DNA of 64,000 nt. It comes from Texcoconibacillus texcoconensis (GTDB lineage Bacteria; Bacillota; Bacilli; Bacillales; Salisediminibacteriaceae). Positions 53,497 through 62,969 of the stretch are shown in pieces; the first letter of the stretch is position 1, and every line of letters begins with the position of its first letter. Under the pieces are notes generated by a model. The model ran no database searches. It was given only the letters and a program-made list of their open reading frames with translations, and had not been told where the DNA came from. The DNA is taken from positions 1 through 64,000 of the forward strand of contig NZ_JACHHB010000015.1 of NCBI RefSeq assembly GCF_014202575.1, in the 5' to 3' direction. Position numbers and translations under genes: made by a program.

Positions 53497-56103
53497 TTAA
53501 ACACCTTTATAAGCTTGACGGTAAATCTCAGCTAACTCTTTTACGAGTGGCTGTTTCGGATTAGATATTGTACATTGATCTTCAAATGCACGATCAGCTA
53601 AATCTTCAACTTCCTGTTCAAATTCCGACTTTTTCACACCATTTTCCGCAATGCTCATTGGAATATCTAGCTCACGAGCCAGTTTAATCACTGCTTGGAC
53701 GAGGCTTTCCACTCCTTCTTCTGTCGTTTTTGCAGGAAGCCCTAGTTTGCGGGCAATTTCCGCATAACGCTGATCAGCAATGAAATGTTCATATTTCGGG
53801 AAAGTTGCAAACTTCGTCGGTTTTTTCGCATTGTATCGAATCACATGCGGCATAAGAATCGTATTCGCACGGCCATGGGCAATCTCAAATTCAGACCCTA
53901 ATTTATGCGCAAGGCTATGATTAATTCCTAAAAATGCATTCGCAAATGCCATTCCAGCAATCGTAGACGCATTGTGCACCTTCTCACGGGCAACCTCGTC
54001 CTTTTCTCCATAATGATAAGCACGCGGTAAATATTCAAACACTAATTCTATTGCCTTCATCGCCAATCCGTCGGTATAATCGTTCGCTAGGTTTGAAACA
54101 TATGCTTCAATCGCATGTGTCAAAACATCCATGCCTGTATCTGCTGTCACTTGTTTAGGAACAGTCATAACAAATTGTGGATCTACAATCGCCACATCAG
54201 GTGTCAATTCGTAGTCTGCTAATGGATATTTTACGTTTTCTTCTTTATCAGTAATCACTGAAAATGACGTCACTTCAGAACCCGTCCCTGAAGTTGTTGG
54301 GATCGCTACAAATTGCGCTTTTTTCCCTAGCTTTGGAAATTTGAATACGCGTTTTCTAATATCTAAAAACTTCTGCTTAATCCCTTTAAATTCAACGTCA
54401 GGATATTCATGGAAAAGCCACATGGCTTTAGCAGCATCCATCGGTGATCCACCGCCAAGGGTGATGATCACATCAGGCTCAAAACTATTCATCATTTCCG
54501 TCCCTTTCATCACTGTCTCAATTGAAGGGTCCGGCTCAATATCAGAAAAAATTTCGTAACGAACGTTATCTGAACGTTTTTGTAAGTAGTAGAGGATTCG
54601 GTCAACATAGCCAAGGTCGACCATTGCTTTATCCGTAACAATCATCGCCTTCGAAATATTTGGCATCTTTTCTAAGTACTGTATAGCATTCTTTTCAAAG
54701 TAAACTTTAGGTGGCACTTTAAACCATTGCATATTAACATTCCTTCTCGCCAGTTTTTTTACATTGAATAAATGAACAGCCGTTACGTTTGTCGATACAG
54801 AATTTCGTCCATAAGAGCCACACCCTAAAGTTAGCGATGGCATATAGGCATTATAGATGTCACCAATAGCTCCTTGAGATGAAGGGGCATTCGTAATCAA
54901 ACGTCCTGCTTTCATACGCATAGCAAATTGATGAATCACGTCTTCATCTTCTGAATGAATAACAGCTGAATGGCCTATGCCATGAAACGCCAACATTTCT
55001 TCTGTTCTTTTCAACCCTTCCTCTGTCGTCTTAACTCGATAACAAGCAAGGACTGGACTCAATTTTTCTCGTGAAAGCGGGTTGTCTGGTCCTACACCTT
55101 GTAACTCCGCGAGCAAGATTTTCGTTTCCTCAGGCACATTGACGCCTGCTTTTTGCGCGATTTCGTAAGCGGATTTCCCGACAATTTCACCATTAACCGC
55201 ACAAGCATTTTCATTAATAACAAGCGACTCTACTTTCTTTCTCTCTGCATCAGTAAGGAAATGACATTGGTTAGCTTTTAATTCATTTTTTACATCATCG
55301 TAGATTTCATCGTCTATAATGACCGCTTGCTCTGAGGCACAAATCATGCCATTATCGAAAGTTTTAGAAAGGATGAGGTCGTTTACTGCCCGCTTTACTT
55401 TGGCCGTTTTTTCAATATAACAAGGCACATTACCTGGACCAACACCTAAGGCAGGCTTCCCTTGACTATAAGCAGATTTCACCATACCTGATCCACCTGT
55501 TGCTAATATAAGTGCCACTTGTTCGTGAGCCATTAATTGCTGCGTTGCTTCTAATGAAGGAGTTTCAATCCATTGAATGCAATGTTTAGGTGCTCCTGCT
55601 TCGAGTGCCGCCTCATAAAGAACTTTTGCTGCTTCACGACTCGATTTCTGAGCACCGGGATGAAAGGCAAAAATAATCGGGTTACGTGTCTTAATTGAAA
55701 TTAATGCCTTAAACATTGTTGTCGACGTAGGATTGGTAACAGGCGTAACACCTGCAATCACACCGACCGGTTCTGCAATCTCTACGATTCCTTCATGTTC
55801 ATCTTCGTGTATAACACCGACTGTACGATCATGTTTAATACTGTTGTAAATATATTCAGTCGCGAAAATGTTTTTAATAATTTTATCCTCATATACACCA
55901 CGACCTGTTTCCTCTACAGCAAATTTAGCTAACGGCATGTGTTGATCCAAACCTGCTAAAGCCATCTGTTTTACAATGTGATTAATCGTATCTTGATCAA
56001 AACTTTGAAACGCTTCCAATGCCTGTTTTCCATTAGTCGCTAAATGATCAATCATCGTTTGCACACTTTGTTTTTGTTCCACTTGTTCTTCTTTTGTCGC
56101 CAT
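53497..56103 (-). CDS. adhE: Bifunctional acetaldehyde-CoA/alcohol dehydrogenase AdhE
   Basis: 868 residues. The N-terminal CoA-acylating aldehyde dehydrogenase half has the catalytic Cys in FDNGMICASEQAV. The C-terminal iron alcohol dehydrogenase half has GGGSPMDAAKAMW, TTSGTGSEVTSF and the iron ligands in GINHSLAHKLGSEF. It turns acetyl-CoA to ethanol via acetaldehyde, regenerating NAD+ in fermentation; such enzymes form spirosome filaments. The ATG at 56103 follows GGAGG. A TGAGAA/TTCTCA inverted repeat lies just upstream; a full Rex site was not found. Confidence 0.96.
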   Translation of the reverse strand: MATKEEQVEQKQSVQTMIDHLATNGKQALEAFQSFDQDTINHIVKQMALAGLDQHMPLAKFAVEETGRGVYEDKIIKNIFATEYIYNSIKHDRTVGVIHEDEHEGIVEIAEPVGVIAGVTPVTNPTSTTMFKALISIKTRNPIIFAFHPGAQKSSREAAKVLYEAALEAGAPKHCIQWIETPSLEATQQLMAHEQVALILATGGSGMVKSAYSQGKPALGVGPGNVPCYIEKTAKVKRAVNDLILSKTFDNGMICASEQAVIIDDEIYDDVKNELKANQCHFLTDAERKKVESLVINENACAVNGEIVGKSAYEIAQKAGVNVPEETKILLAELQGVGPDNPLSREKLSPVLACYRVKTTEEGLKRTEEMLAFHGIGHSAVIHSEDEDVIHQFAMRMKAGRLITNAPSSQGAIGDIYNAYMPSLTLGCGSYGRNSVSTNVTAVHLFNVKKLARRNVNMQWFKVPPKVYFEKNAIQYLEKMPNISKAMIVTDKAMVDLGYVDRILYYLQKRSDNVRYEIFSDIEPDPSIETVMKGTEMMNSFEPDVIITLGGGSPMDAAKAMWLFHEYPDVEFKGIKQKFLDIRKRVFKFPKLGKKAQFVAIPTTSGTGSEVTSFSVITDKEENVKYPLADYELTPDVAIVDPQFVMTVPKQVTADTGMDVLTHAIEAYVSNLANDYTDGLAMKAIELVFEYLPRAYHYGEKDEVAREKVHNASTIAGMAFANAFLGINHSLAHKLGSEFEIAHGRANTILMPHVIRYNAKKPTKFATFPKYEHFIADQRYAEIARKLGLPAKTTEEGVESLVQAVIKLARELDIPMSIAENGVKKSEFEQEVEDLADRAFEDQCTISNPKQPLVKELAEIYRQAYKGV

Positions 56104-56122
56104 ATAAAATTCCTCCTTATTT

Positions 56123-56138
56123 TGAGAACTCATTCTCA
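56123..56138 (-). promoter_or_regulatory. Inverted repeat immediately upstream of the adhE ribosome site
   Basis: TGAGAA and TTCTCA flank CTCA, about 20 bases before the start codon. It could be an operator or small RNA stem. A Rex half-site-like TTGTGAAA lies about 40 bases further upstream. Confidence 0.4.
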
Positions 56139-56217
56139 TATATTTTTACTTTTTTAAGTTATTAAGTCATTAAGTTGTGAAATACTGAGCATGATAACTC
56201 AAAAAATATGAAACCTA

Positions 56218-56463
56218 TCACTTACATGCTGGGTTTCTAGGAACTTTTTTTATAGAAATATCATTAATCATTCGCGCACTATTTTGAAGAACACATACAT
56301 AATTTAGGGTCCAAATGAAAGATGGGATTTCGTGATTGTCATCAAACATCATCGCTTCAAACTGATCTCCTACCGCATTTTCAAATGCTTCTCGGGAATA
56401 TGTTTCGGTATCGGTTGAAAAATCAATCCAGTCAAATATAATTTTATTTTGGACGTTTTCCAT
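56218..56463 (-). CDS. Small hypothetical protein
   Basis: An 81-residue acidic protein, not recognised. It begins MENVQNKIIFDWIDFSTDTE and has a conserved-looking centre EAMMFDDNHEIPSFIWTLNY. GGGAGGG at good spacing before the ATG supports it as a real gene. It sits upstream of adhE on the same strand, with a separating AT-rich gap, and is divergent from the acetyltransferase gene. Confidence 0.65.
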   Translation of the reverse strand: MENVQNKIIFDWIDFSTDTETYSREAFENAVGDQFEAMMFDDNHEIPSFIWTLNYVCVLQNSARMINDISIKKVPRNPACK

Positions 56464-56649
56464 GGTGATCCCTCCCTTACTTTTGTAATTTTCATTATAT
56501 CATTTACAATCGAATCCTAAATTGCAAAATATTGAATATTTTTTGTCTCTTTATAAAGCGCTCCCATTACATTTATTCTTTTTATTTTTCAGAAAGTTCA
56601 CTATTATGAATATAAGAATGAACCTTTTAATCACCAAGGAGGATCATAA

Positions 56650-57846
56650 ATGAACATTCGCAAAAGTAGAGCAGACGACAAAGATGTATTGATTGACCTT
56701 TCCGAATTTGCCTTTCAATACGAATTGAGCGATGAAGACAGAAACGAACGACGTGAGCAAATGAAACCCGAATGGACGTGGGTCGTTGAAGAAGAAGGAC
56801 AGGTTGTCTCGAAAACAACTGTCATTCCGTTAGTTACATACGTAGGTGGTAAATCTTTTAACATGGGAGGTGTCTCTGGTGTCGCAACATGGCCTGAGCA
56901 TCGTCGTAGTGGGTTTGTACGAGAGTTACTGTCGAAGAGTTTAGAAGAGATGCGTAGCAATGGGCAGTGCTTGTCGTTTCTCTATCCGTTTTCTATTCCT
57001 CTTTACCGAAAATACGGTTGGGAATTATTCACTGAATATGAAACAATCACGCTGAAAAGAGATCAATTACCTGAACGAAAAACCTTCCCTGGTCAAATCA
57101 AACGTAAATCAAGCGTTGATTCAGACATTAAAACGATCTATGAGCAGGTTGCGCCACGTTTCCATGGAACATTAAAGCGGGATGATGAATGGTGGGACCG
57201 ATCCGTTCTGAAGAAAAAGAAAGGCCAAATAGCAGCCTATTATGATGACAATGATACGATACAAGGATACATCATCTACAAAGTAAAGGATCAGCATTTA
57301 ACAGTGCATGAATGGGTGTCTAGCCATGTTGAAGCACGAAATGCGCTCTTTTCATTTCTTGCTAATCACGACTCGATGATCGACACATTAACGATCAACG
57401 CCCCAGTAAAAGAAAATTTATCTTTCTCATTACCTGACCCGAAAATCAAACGTGACATCACTTCTTACTTTATGGCACGGATCGTCGACGTTGAAAACTT
57501 TTTACAACAGTATCCTTTTGCGACGCAAGACAAAGTCACGCTCATTTTCCACGTTCGTGATCCTTTTTGCTCATGGAACGAGGGAACGTTTATCGTCAAG
57601 ACGGGCGACATACCTGGAGAAAATGATGTTCAACGGGCACAATCGAAAAGTGAAGGTGCCGCTTGCACCCATCCGCCTAAACGCGGAATCCACACTGACA
57701 TCAAGTATTTAACAGCAATGCTGATGAATGCACAATCTCCTTTACACCTATATGACCAACAAATGATTAATGGAAATAAGAAAGATATCGATACATTTTC
57801 AGACGTAATCCCTAACAACTGCCCTTATTTATACGATTTCTTTTAA
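56650..57846 (+). CDS. Eis-like GNAT N-acetyltransferase
   Basis: 398 residues with the three-part Eis architecture. An N-terminal GNAT domain has the acetyl-CoA loop VSGVATWPEHRRSGFVRELL (about 74-93). A second GNAT-like domain and a C-terminal SCP2-like domain follow. SFLYPFSIPLYRKYGWEL is a hallmark of the family. Eis enzymes acetylate amines, including aminoglycosides, but the natural substrate is usually unknown. AAGGAGG precedes the ATG; single gene with terminator. Confidence 0.9.
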   Translation: MNIRKSRADDKDVLIDLSEFAFQYELSDEDRNERREQMKPEWTWVVEEEGQVVSKTTVIPLVTYVGGKSFNMGGVSGVATWPEHRRSGFVRELLSKSLEEMRSNGQCLSFLYPFSIPLYRKYGWELFTEYETITLKRDQLPERKTFPGQIKRKSSVDSDIKTIYEQVAPRFHGTLKRDDEWWDRSVLKKKKGQIAAYYDDNDTIQGYIIYKVKDQHLTVHEWVSSHVEARNALFSFLANHDSMIDTLTINAPVKENLSFSLPDPKIKRDITSYFMARIVDVENFLQQYPFATQDKVTLIFHVRDPFCSWNEGTFIVKTGDIPGENDVQRAQSKSEGAACTHPPKRGIHTDIKYLTAMLMNAQSPLHLYDQQMINGNKKDIDTFSDVIPNNCPYLYDFF

Positions 57847-57853
57847 CACACAA

Positions 57854-57890
57854 AGGGCTGCTTCAAAGTTCGATTCTTTCAAGCAGCCCT
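57854..57890. terminator. Terminator between the acetyltransferase and aldehyde dehydrogenase genes
   Basis: AGGGCTGCTT and AAGCAGCCCT are perfect arms around about 17 bases that can pair further (AAAG/CTTT). It separates convergent genes. Confidence 0.75.
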
Positions 57891-57901
57891 CTTGTTCTTA
57901 C

Positions 57902-59275
57902 TTATTGAAATAGTTTACGCATTGCCTTAATGGATGTTTCTGACTGCTTGTATCGCAGCGGAACGTCAAATGACGTTGTCTGTTTTAAGACGCTTTTTTC
58001 ATGGGTAAATGTATCAAAACTTGCTTTACCATGATATGCACCGACGCCACTGGCACCGCGTCCCCCAAATGGTAGGGCTGAATTAGCTAAGTGATAAACC
58101 GTATCATTAACACACCCGCCACCAAATGGCACGTTTTCTAAAATGTATTCCTGTAGCTTTTCCCGTTCAGTAAATAAGTAAAGGGCGAGTGGATCTGGGT
58201 TTTCACGGACGATATCTAATACTTCTTCCTCGTCGTCAAATGTAATTACAGGCAAAATGGGCCCGAAGATTTCATCTTTCATGACGGGATCATCCAATTG
58301 AACGTCAACCATAACCGTTGGTTCAATAAATCGTTTAGAACGGTCATGTCCACCTCCGTAGATGATTTTTTCAGCATCTAACAGTGAAGTGAGTCGATCG
58401 TGATGCTGTTCATGAACAATTTTTGGGAAGTCCGGATTTTTTTCTACCTTTTCTCCGTAATATTTTTTAATGTACTTGATCATGTGTTTGAGCAGTTTCC
58501 GCTCCTGTTTACGATGAACGAGAACATAATCTGGTGCAACACACGTTTGACCTGCATTAAGAAATTTGCCCCACACGATTCGTTTCGCTGCTAGTTTGAC
58601 GTTTGCATCTTTCATGACAATCGCTGGACTCTTTCCACCTAACTCTAGCGTCACAGGCGTTAAGTTCTCTGCAGCAGCTTTCATCACTTTTTTCCCTACT
58701 TCGCTACTACCTGTGAAAAAGATATAGTCAAAATGCTCACTGAGCAAATTTTTAGCAACGTCGGCATCTCCTTCAACGACTGCAACATATTCAGGAGTGA
58801 AAAGATCTTCCAATAAAGATTTGATCACGCGCGATGTATTCGGTGTGTATTCTGATGGTTTCACAACGGCTGTATTACCCGCTGCAATCGCTCCGATCAA
58901 AGGTGCGATCGCCAGTTGAAATGGATAGTTCCACGGCGCGATAACAAGTGTGACCCCATAAGGTTCACGATAAATATAACTCGTTGAGCCAGTATGGCTG
59001 AGGGGCGTTTTTACTTTTTCGGGCGCTGTCCATTCATCAAGATGTTTAAGGACATCTTTAATTTCTGCGTACAAAAAACCGATTTCTGTCATGAAGGCTT
59101 CAGGACGCGATTTATTAAGATCTTGATGTAATGCAGCCATAATTTCCTCTTCACGCGCTTCAATGGTTTCACGCAACGCTTTCAGTTGCATTTTTCGTTT
59201 TTTTACCGACTTTGTTTCACCTTGATGAAAAAACGTTCGTTGACGTTCGACGAGGTTCTTTATTGAATCGACCAT
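57902..59275 (-). CDS. Aldehyde dehydrogenase family protein (YwdH-like)
   Basis: About 457 residues, the shorter class 3 ALDH type acting on medium or long-chain and aromatic aldehydes with NAD(P)+. VIAPWNYPFQLAIAPLIGAI, FFTGSSEVGKKVM, catalytic Glu in TLELGGKSPAI and catalytic Cys in NAGQTCVAPDYVL are present. The ATG at 59275 follows AAAGGAG. It lies directly after the MATE gene on the same strand, with a perfect palindrome in the gap, and so may have its own repressor-controlled promoter. Confidence 0.92.
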   Translation of the reverse strand: MVDSIKNLVERQRTFFHQGETKSVKKRKMQLKALRETIEAREEEIMAALHQDLNKSRPEAFMTEIGFLYAEIKDVLKHLDEWTAPEKVKTPLSHTGSTSYIYREPYGVTLVIAPWNYPFQLAIAPLIGAIAAGNTAVVKPSEYTPNTSRVIKSLLEDLFTPEYVAVVEGDADVAKNLLSEHFDYIFFTGSSEVGKKVMKAAAENLTPVTLELGGKSPAIVMKDANVKLAAKRIVWGKFLNAGQTCVAPDYVLVHRKQERKLLKHMIKYIKKYYGEKVEKNPDFPKIVHEQHHDRLTSLLDAEKIIYGGGHDRSKRFIEPTVMVDVQLDDPVMKDEIFGPILPVITFDDEEEVLDIVRENPDPLALYLFTEREKLQEYILENVPFGGGCVNDTVYHLANSALPFGGRGASGVGAYHGKASFDTFTHEKSVLKQTTSFDVPLRYKQSETSIKAMRKLFQ

Positions 59276-59327
59276 TTTCCTACTCCTTTCGCGACGTTTC
59301 GTCATTTCACTTTTCATTCCCTTCAAC

Positions 59328-59348
59328 ATATACGGTTAAACCGTATAT
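59328..59348 (-). promoter_or_regulatory. Perfect 21-bp palindrome, candidate TetR-type operator
   Basis: Arms ATATACGGTT and AACCGTATAT share a central A. It overlaps the last base of the MATE stop and ends 52 bases before the aldehyde dehydrogenase ATG. Length and symmetry fit TetR/AcrR operators. No such regulator gene is in the window. Confidence 0.6.
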
Positions 59349-60724
59349 CAGCTGTCTTTCAACGTTTCTTGTTCTACCTTTCTCTCTTCACGATTTTGCA
59401 CGACAAACAAACGGCGTAGAAGAAAGAGGGCACATGCAGTGAGACCTACCGTCAAACCAATCCAATACCCATATGGGCCAAAGAAAGTATAATTAGCAAA
59501 ATAATAACCAGCTGGTAACCCGAAAATCCAAAACGATACAAGAGCCGCTACAAACGGAACATTGACGTCTTTATAGCCTCGTAACACGCCTTGAATCGGC
59601 GTATTTAATGCATCGGAAAACTGGAAAAAGATCGCAAATATTAGGAATGTCTTAATGTAATCCAAAACTTCTGGATCATTTGTATATAGTTGACCTGCTG
59701 GTTCTCTCAACACGTAAATAACGACACAAGCAAAGAGCGCCAGCATAAGAGCAAATACCATGCCGATCGCTCCGTACGCTTTGGCATCAGAAATTCTTTT
59801 CGCCCCGACTTCAAAACCGACCGCAATCGTTAACGCCATCGCGATACTTAACGGAAGCATGTATAACAATGATGAAAAGTTGAGGGCTGCTTGGTGAGCT
59901 GCAATAATTTCCGTCGTAAATTGACTCATTAATAAAGTGACAGCCGAAAAAATACTCGCTTCAAAAAAGATCGTCATCCCAATCGGCAATCCTAACAAAA
60001 GGATTTCCTTCCAAGTGGATATAGAGACTTGATACAACTTTTTAAACACTTGATAAGGAGAAAACGGTCGCACATTGGCGACGTAATAATACGTAATAAA
60101 CAAAATGACCCAGTACGTCACAGCAGAGGCATATCCTGCTCCTATCCCTCCTAATTCCGGAAAACCGAAACGACCAAAAATCAATGCATAGTTAAATACA
60201 AAGTTAACAGGTAGGGCCATGAGCGTAATCACCATTGTGACACGTGTCTGTCCAAGAGAATCAATAAAACAGCGCAATACTGTGTACACAAATAATGGCA
60301 CAATGCCTAACGCAAGACCGATTAAATAGTGTTTGGCAACATGACGAACACTATCCTCTAAAGACATCGCCTGCAAGATCGGATCGAGCACAAAATAACC
60401 TAATATAATCACAATCGCCGCAATCGCAATCGATAAGTAGACACCTTGGATCACTGAAAACGGAACTTCTTCCGCTCGTTTGGCACCAATTTTTTGCGAA
60501 ATTATCGGTGTCATTGCTAGTAACACACCCGTAACCCCTGTAAAAACTGGCATCCACAAACTTGATCCAATCGCCACGCCTGCAAGATCATCTGCACCAG
60601 CTTGTCCAGACATGGTTGTATCGATGAAGTTCATCGCAGTAAGACCGACTTGTGTGATAAGAATCGGCCACATCACGAACATAAGGAGGCGTATTTTTTC
60701 GCGCCACGTTTTCGTTTCATACAT
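59348..60724 (-). CDS. MATE family efflux transporter (NorM-like)
   Basis: About 458 residues, twelve membrane segments. MWPILITQVGLTAMNFIDTT, MSGQAGADDLAGVAIG and LRGYKDVNVPFVAALVSFWI are typical of the NorM/YeeO branch that exports cationic drugs with Na+ or H+. The ATG at 60724 follows AAGGGGG. The aldehyde dehydrogenase lies just downstream; the pair may respond to the same toxic compound. Confidence 0.92.
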   Translation of the reverse strand: MYETKTWREKIRLLMFVMWPILITQVGLTAMNFIDTTMSGQAGADDLAGVAIGSSLWMPVFTGVTGVLLAMTPIISQKIGAKRAEEVPFSVIQGVYLSIAIAAIVIILGYFVLDPILQAMSLEDSVRHVAKHYLIGLALGIVPLFVYTVLRCFIDSLGQTRVTMVITLMALPVNFVFNYALIFGRFGFPELGGIGAGYASAVTYWVILFITYYYVANVRPFSPYQVFKKLYQVSISTWKEILLLGLPIGMTIFFEASIFSAVTLLMSQFTTEIIAAHQAALNFSSLLYMLPLSIAMALTIAVGFEVGAKRISDAKAYGAIGMVFALMLALFACVVIYVLREPAGQLYTNDPEVLDYIKTFLIFAIFFQFSDALNTPIQGVLRGYKDVNVPFVAALVSFWIFGLPAGYYFANYTFFGPYGYWIGLTVGLTACALFLLRRLFVVQNREERKVEQETLKDS

Positions 60725-60873
60725 GATGTTTGCCCCCTTTCTGAGCACACGTTTCTATGAATGTTACCTTAAAACCTAAACTTCATTTATCAACCGAGAT
60801 CTACTTACGGATAAAAACATACATCATCTATCCTAACGAGTTTTGTTATGAAAAACCATCTTTTTTTACACAC

Positions 60874-60911
60874 GAAAAAACGATGACCTCATACGCGTAA
60901 AGTCATCGTTT
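60874..60911 (-). terminator. Intrinsic terminator of the lost substrate-binding protein gene
   Basis: AAACGATGAC and GTCATCGTTT pair with a 14-base loop; TTTTTTC follows on the minus strand, 23 bases past the remnant's stop. Confidence 0.8.
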
Positions 60912-60933
60912 CCCTTTCCATATTTCGGGATGT

Positions 60934-61059
60934 TTATTCATAATTTTGAACAGGGACATAGACCGTTTTTTCAATGATACGCTGACCTTGTTCTGACAAC
61001 ATCCAGTCGAGAAAACCATCGATATGTGGGTTGGCGCTCCCAGCCCAACATCTATCGGT
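60934..61059 (-). pseudogene. C-terminal remnant of a PstS-like phosphate-binding protein
   Basis: Forty-one codons and a stop encode GSANPHIDGFLDWMLSEQGQ followed by RIIEKTVYVPVQNYE, the usual C-terminus of PstS-type substrate-binding proteins. No start codon with ribosome site and none of the about 250 residues expected upstream are present; the sequence before it is the terminator of the COG0523 gene. The remnant keeps its own terminator. A deletion has probably removed the rest. Other solute-binding families share this ending, so the substrate is uncertain. Confidence 0.7.
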
Positions 61060-61072
61060 GATCTTTTTGTTC

Positions 61073-61111
61073 AAAAAGAAGAGAAAATACACTAATTATC
61101 TTCTCTTCTTA
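61073..61111 (-). terminator. Intrinsic terminator after the COG0523 GTPase gene
   Basis: AAGAAGAGAA and TTCTCTTCTT pair with a loop of about 14 bases; TTTTTG follows on the minus strand. Confidence 0.75.
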
Positions 61112-61123
61112 CAACGTGTTCTA

Positions 61124-62329
61124 CTAATTGACTTCTTCGGTCAGCGGATGAGCTGGTAAAGGATCAGAAAACGAAAACCAATCTTGTGCCATTTCATCGT
61201 CCGTTAATAAACATTCGTCTAAATCTGCTTCAATCTCTTCTTGATTTTGTTTCACACCAATAAAAACAACCTCATTGATTCGATCGCCATATTCCTCATC
61301 CCAGTAAGCCTCCATTGCTGCTCCATCTTCAGCAAATACTTCTTGTTGCTCTTCTTCCGAAAATGAAGCCACCCATTTTCCGACCGTCTCCAACGTAAGT
61401 GATGCGCCCGCTTGGCTAACAAGTGTTACCCAATCATTTCGTGTCGCAATCCACATAAACCCTTTTGCTCTTACGACTTCCTCTGGCCATTGATGAAAAA
61501 ATTGTGCAATACGTTCAGGGTGAAACGGACGTTTACGACGGTAAACAAATGAAGAGATACCATATTCCTCAGTTTCTGGCGTATGTTCCTCATTTAATTC
61601 CTTAATCCATCCTGGAGATTGGCTCACCTTTTCAAAATCAAACCGTCCTGTATTGATGATCTCAGAAGGATCGATTTGACCATGAGACGTACGAATCATC
61701 TTCGCCTCAGGTTGGAGCTTGCGTAATAATTGTTCAATTTTGTCTACGTCTTTTTCCTCTATCATATCGGTTTTATTTAAGATGAGAACATCACAACATT
61801 CTACTTGATCAACAAGCAAGTCAACAACGTCTCTTTCATCACTTTCATCAGCTGACTCCCCTCGATCAACAAGTGTTTCTCCCGACGCATAATCATGCCA
61901 AAACCGATAGGTATCAACAACTGTCACTAACGTATCTAAACGACAAACACTAGATAAATCAATACCTGTTTCTTCATCATAGTACGTAAATGTTTGTGCT
62001 ACAGGCATCGGTTCACTAATACCCGTCGATTCAATCAAAATGTAATCAAACGCGCCTTCACTGACAAGACGGTTTATTTCCACGAGTAAATCTTCTCGCA
62101 ACGTACAACAAATACAACCATTTGTCATTTCAACAAGCTTTTCTTCTGTTCTTAATAAGGTAGATTCATTTTTCACCATGTTTGCATCGATGTTGATTTC
62201 ACTCATGTCATTGACAATGACCGCAACTTTTAATCCTTGTTTGTTATGTAGGACATGTTGCAATAGCGTTGTTTTTCCTGCACCAAGAAAACCACTTAGA
62301 ACTGTTACAGGCGTTCGTTGATCATTCAT
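61124..62329 (-). CDS. zagA: Zinc-responsive COG0523/CobW family GTPase (ZagA/YciC-like)
   Basis: About 401 residues. The Walker A is [12 protein letters not shown]. The metal motif GCICC ([13 protein letters not shown]), [13 protein letters not shown] and LNKTDM are diagnostic of COG0523 G3E GTPases, thought to deliver zinc or related metals to client proteins. The C-terminal CobW_C domain starts near [20 protein letters not shown] precedes the ATG at 62329; an in-frame codon at 62362 is rejected. A Zur box 35 bases upstream identifies it as zinc-starvation induced, like B. subtilis ZagA (YciC). Confidence 0.92.
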   Translation of the reverse strand: MNDQRTPVTVLSGFLGAGKTTLLQHVLHNKQGLKVAVIVNDMSEINIDANMVKNESTLLRTEEKLVEMTNGCICCTLREDLLVEINRLVSEGAFDYILIESTGISEPMPVAQTFTYYDEETGIDLSSVCRLDTLVTVVDTYRFWHDYASGETLVDRGESADESDERDVVDLLVDQVECCDVLILNKTDMIEEKDVDKIEQLLRKLQPEAKMIRTSHGQIDPSEIINTGRFDFEKVSQSPGWIKELNEEHTPETEEYGISSFVYRRKRPFHPERIAQFFHQWPEEVVRAKGFMWIATRNDWVTLVSQAGASLTLETVGKWVASFSEEEQQEVFAEDGAAMEAYWDEEYGDRINEVVFIGVKQNQEEIEADLDECLLTDDEMAQDWFSFSDPLPAHPLTEEVN

Positions 62330-62363
62330 TTTACATTCACCTCTCGCTTGATTAAAAAGCAAT

Positions 62364-62384
62364 AAATCGAAATGATTACGATTT
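62364..62384 (-). promoter_or_regulatory. Zur box
   Basis: AAATCGAAAT and ATTACGATTT flank a central G, differing from perfect symmetry at one position and matching the Bacillus Zur core TCGTAAT-N-ATTACGA. It lies 35 bases upstream of the GTPase start. Confidence 0.88.
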
Positions 62385-62430
62385 TCACCTAATTCTAGAT
62401 CAACTTTCAGTACATGTCAATCACAAAATA

Positions 62431-62468
62431 GAAATGGGAGAAGAACATACCGCATGCTCTTCTCCCAC
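62431..62468 (-). terminator. Intrinsic terminator after nrdG
   Basis: TGGGAGAAGAACAT pairs with ATGCTCTTCTCCCA; TTTC follows on the minus strand. Confidence 0.8.
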
Positions 62469-62480
62469 TGTATGCTTTGC

Positions 62481-62969
62481 TTATAATACAGCTTCTTTCT
62501 TCGACTCAGCAACCATTTTTTTATTTACCTCAATCACCCTTTGATTGCGGCTCCCACGGTATGAAAGGGTCAAATCTTTCTCCGCTTCAATAAAAGGACC
62601 GTCAACGAGTACATCTGTTAACAATAGCAAGCGATGCACAAATGAATTCGTAGATTTTCGAAGTTCTTCTAGCGTATACCCTGTGTACACCCATACCCCT
62701 TTACCGAGGGCTTTTACTTCTGCGGCAAGCTTAGCTGCTTCCTCTGCTTGCAAAAACGGCTCGCCACCAGAAAAGGTGACATCATTTAGTGGATTAGCTG
62801 CAACTCTTTTCATCACTTCTGATAACGACCTTTCTTCGCCGTTTTCAATTGACCAACTCTCTGGATTATGGCAACCTACACACCGGTGTGGGCAGCCAGC
62901 AAAAAAAATAACCGTTCGGAGTCCCTCTCCATCAACAATAGAATCGTCTATGATCGATAACACCTTCAT
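62481..62969 (-). CDS. nrdG: Anaerobic ribonucleotide reductase activating protein
   Basis: About 162 residues, a radical SAM activase that makes the glycyl radical on NrdD. The cluster motif is GCPHRCVGCHNPESW (Cys-x3-Cys-x2-Cys), with DGEGLRTVIFFAG before it and FSGGEPFLQ after it. The ATG at 62969 overlaps the nrdD stop by four bases (ATGA), so the two are translationally coupled. An upstream in-frame start at 63017 would lie deep in nrdD and is rejected. Confidence 0.95.
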   Translation of the reverse strand: MKVLSIIDDSIVDGEGLRTVIFFAGCPHRCVGCHNPESWSIENGEERSLSEVMKRVAANPLNDVTFSGGEPFLQAEEAAKLAAEVKALGKGVWVYTGYTLEELRKSTNSFVHRLLLLTDVLVDGPFIEAEKDLTLSYRGSRNQRVIEVNKKMVAESKKEAVL

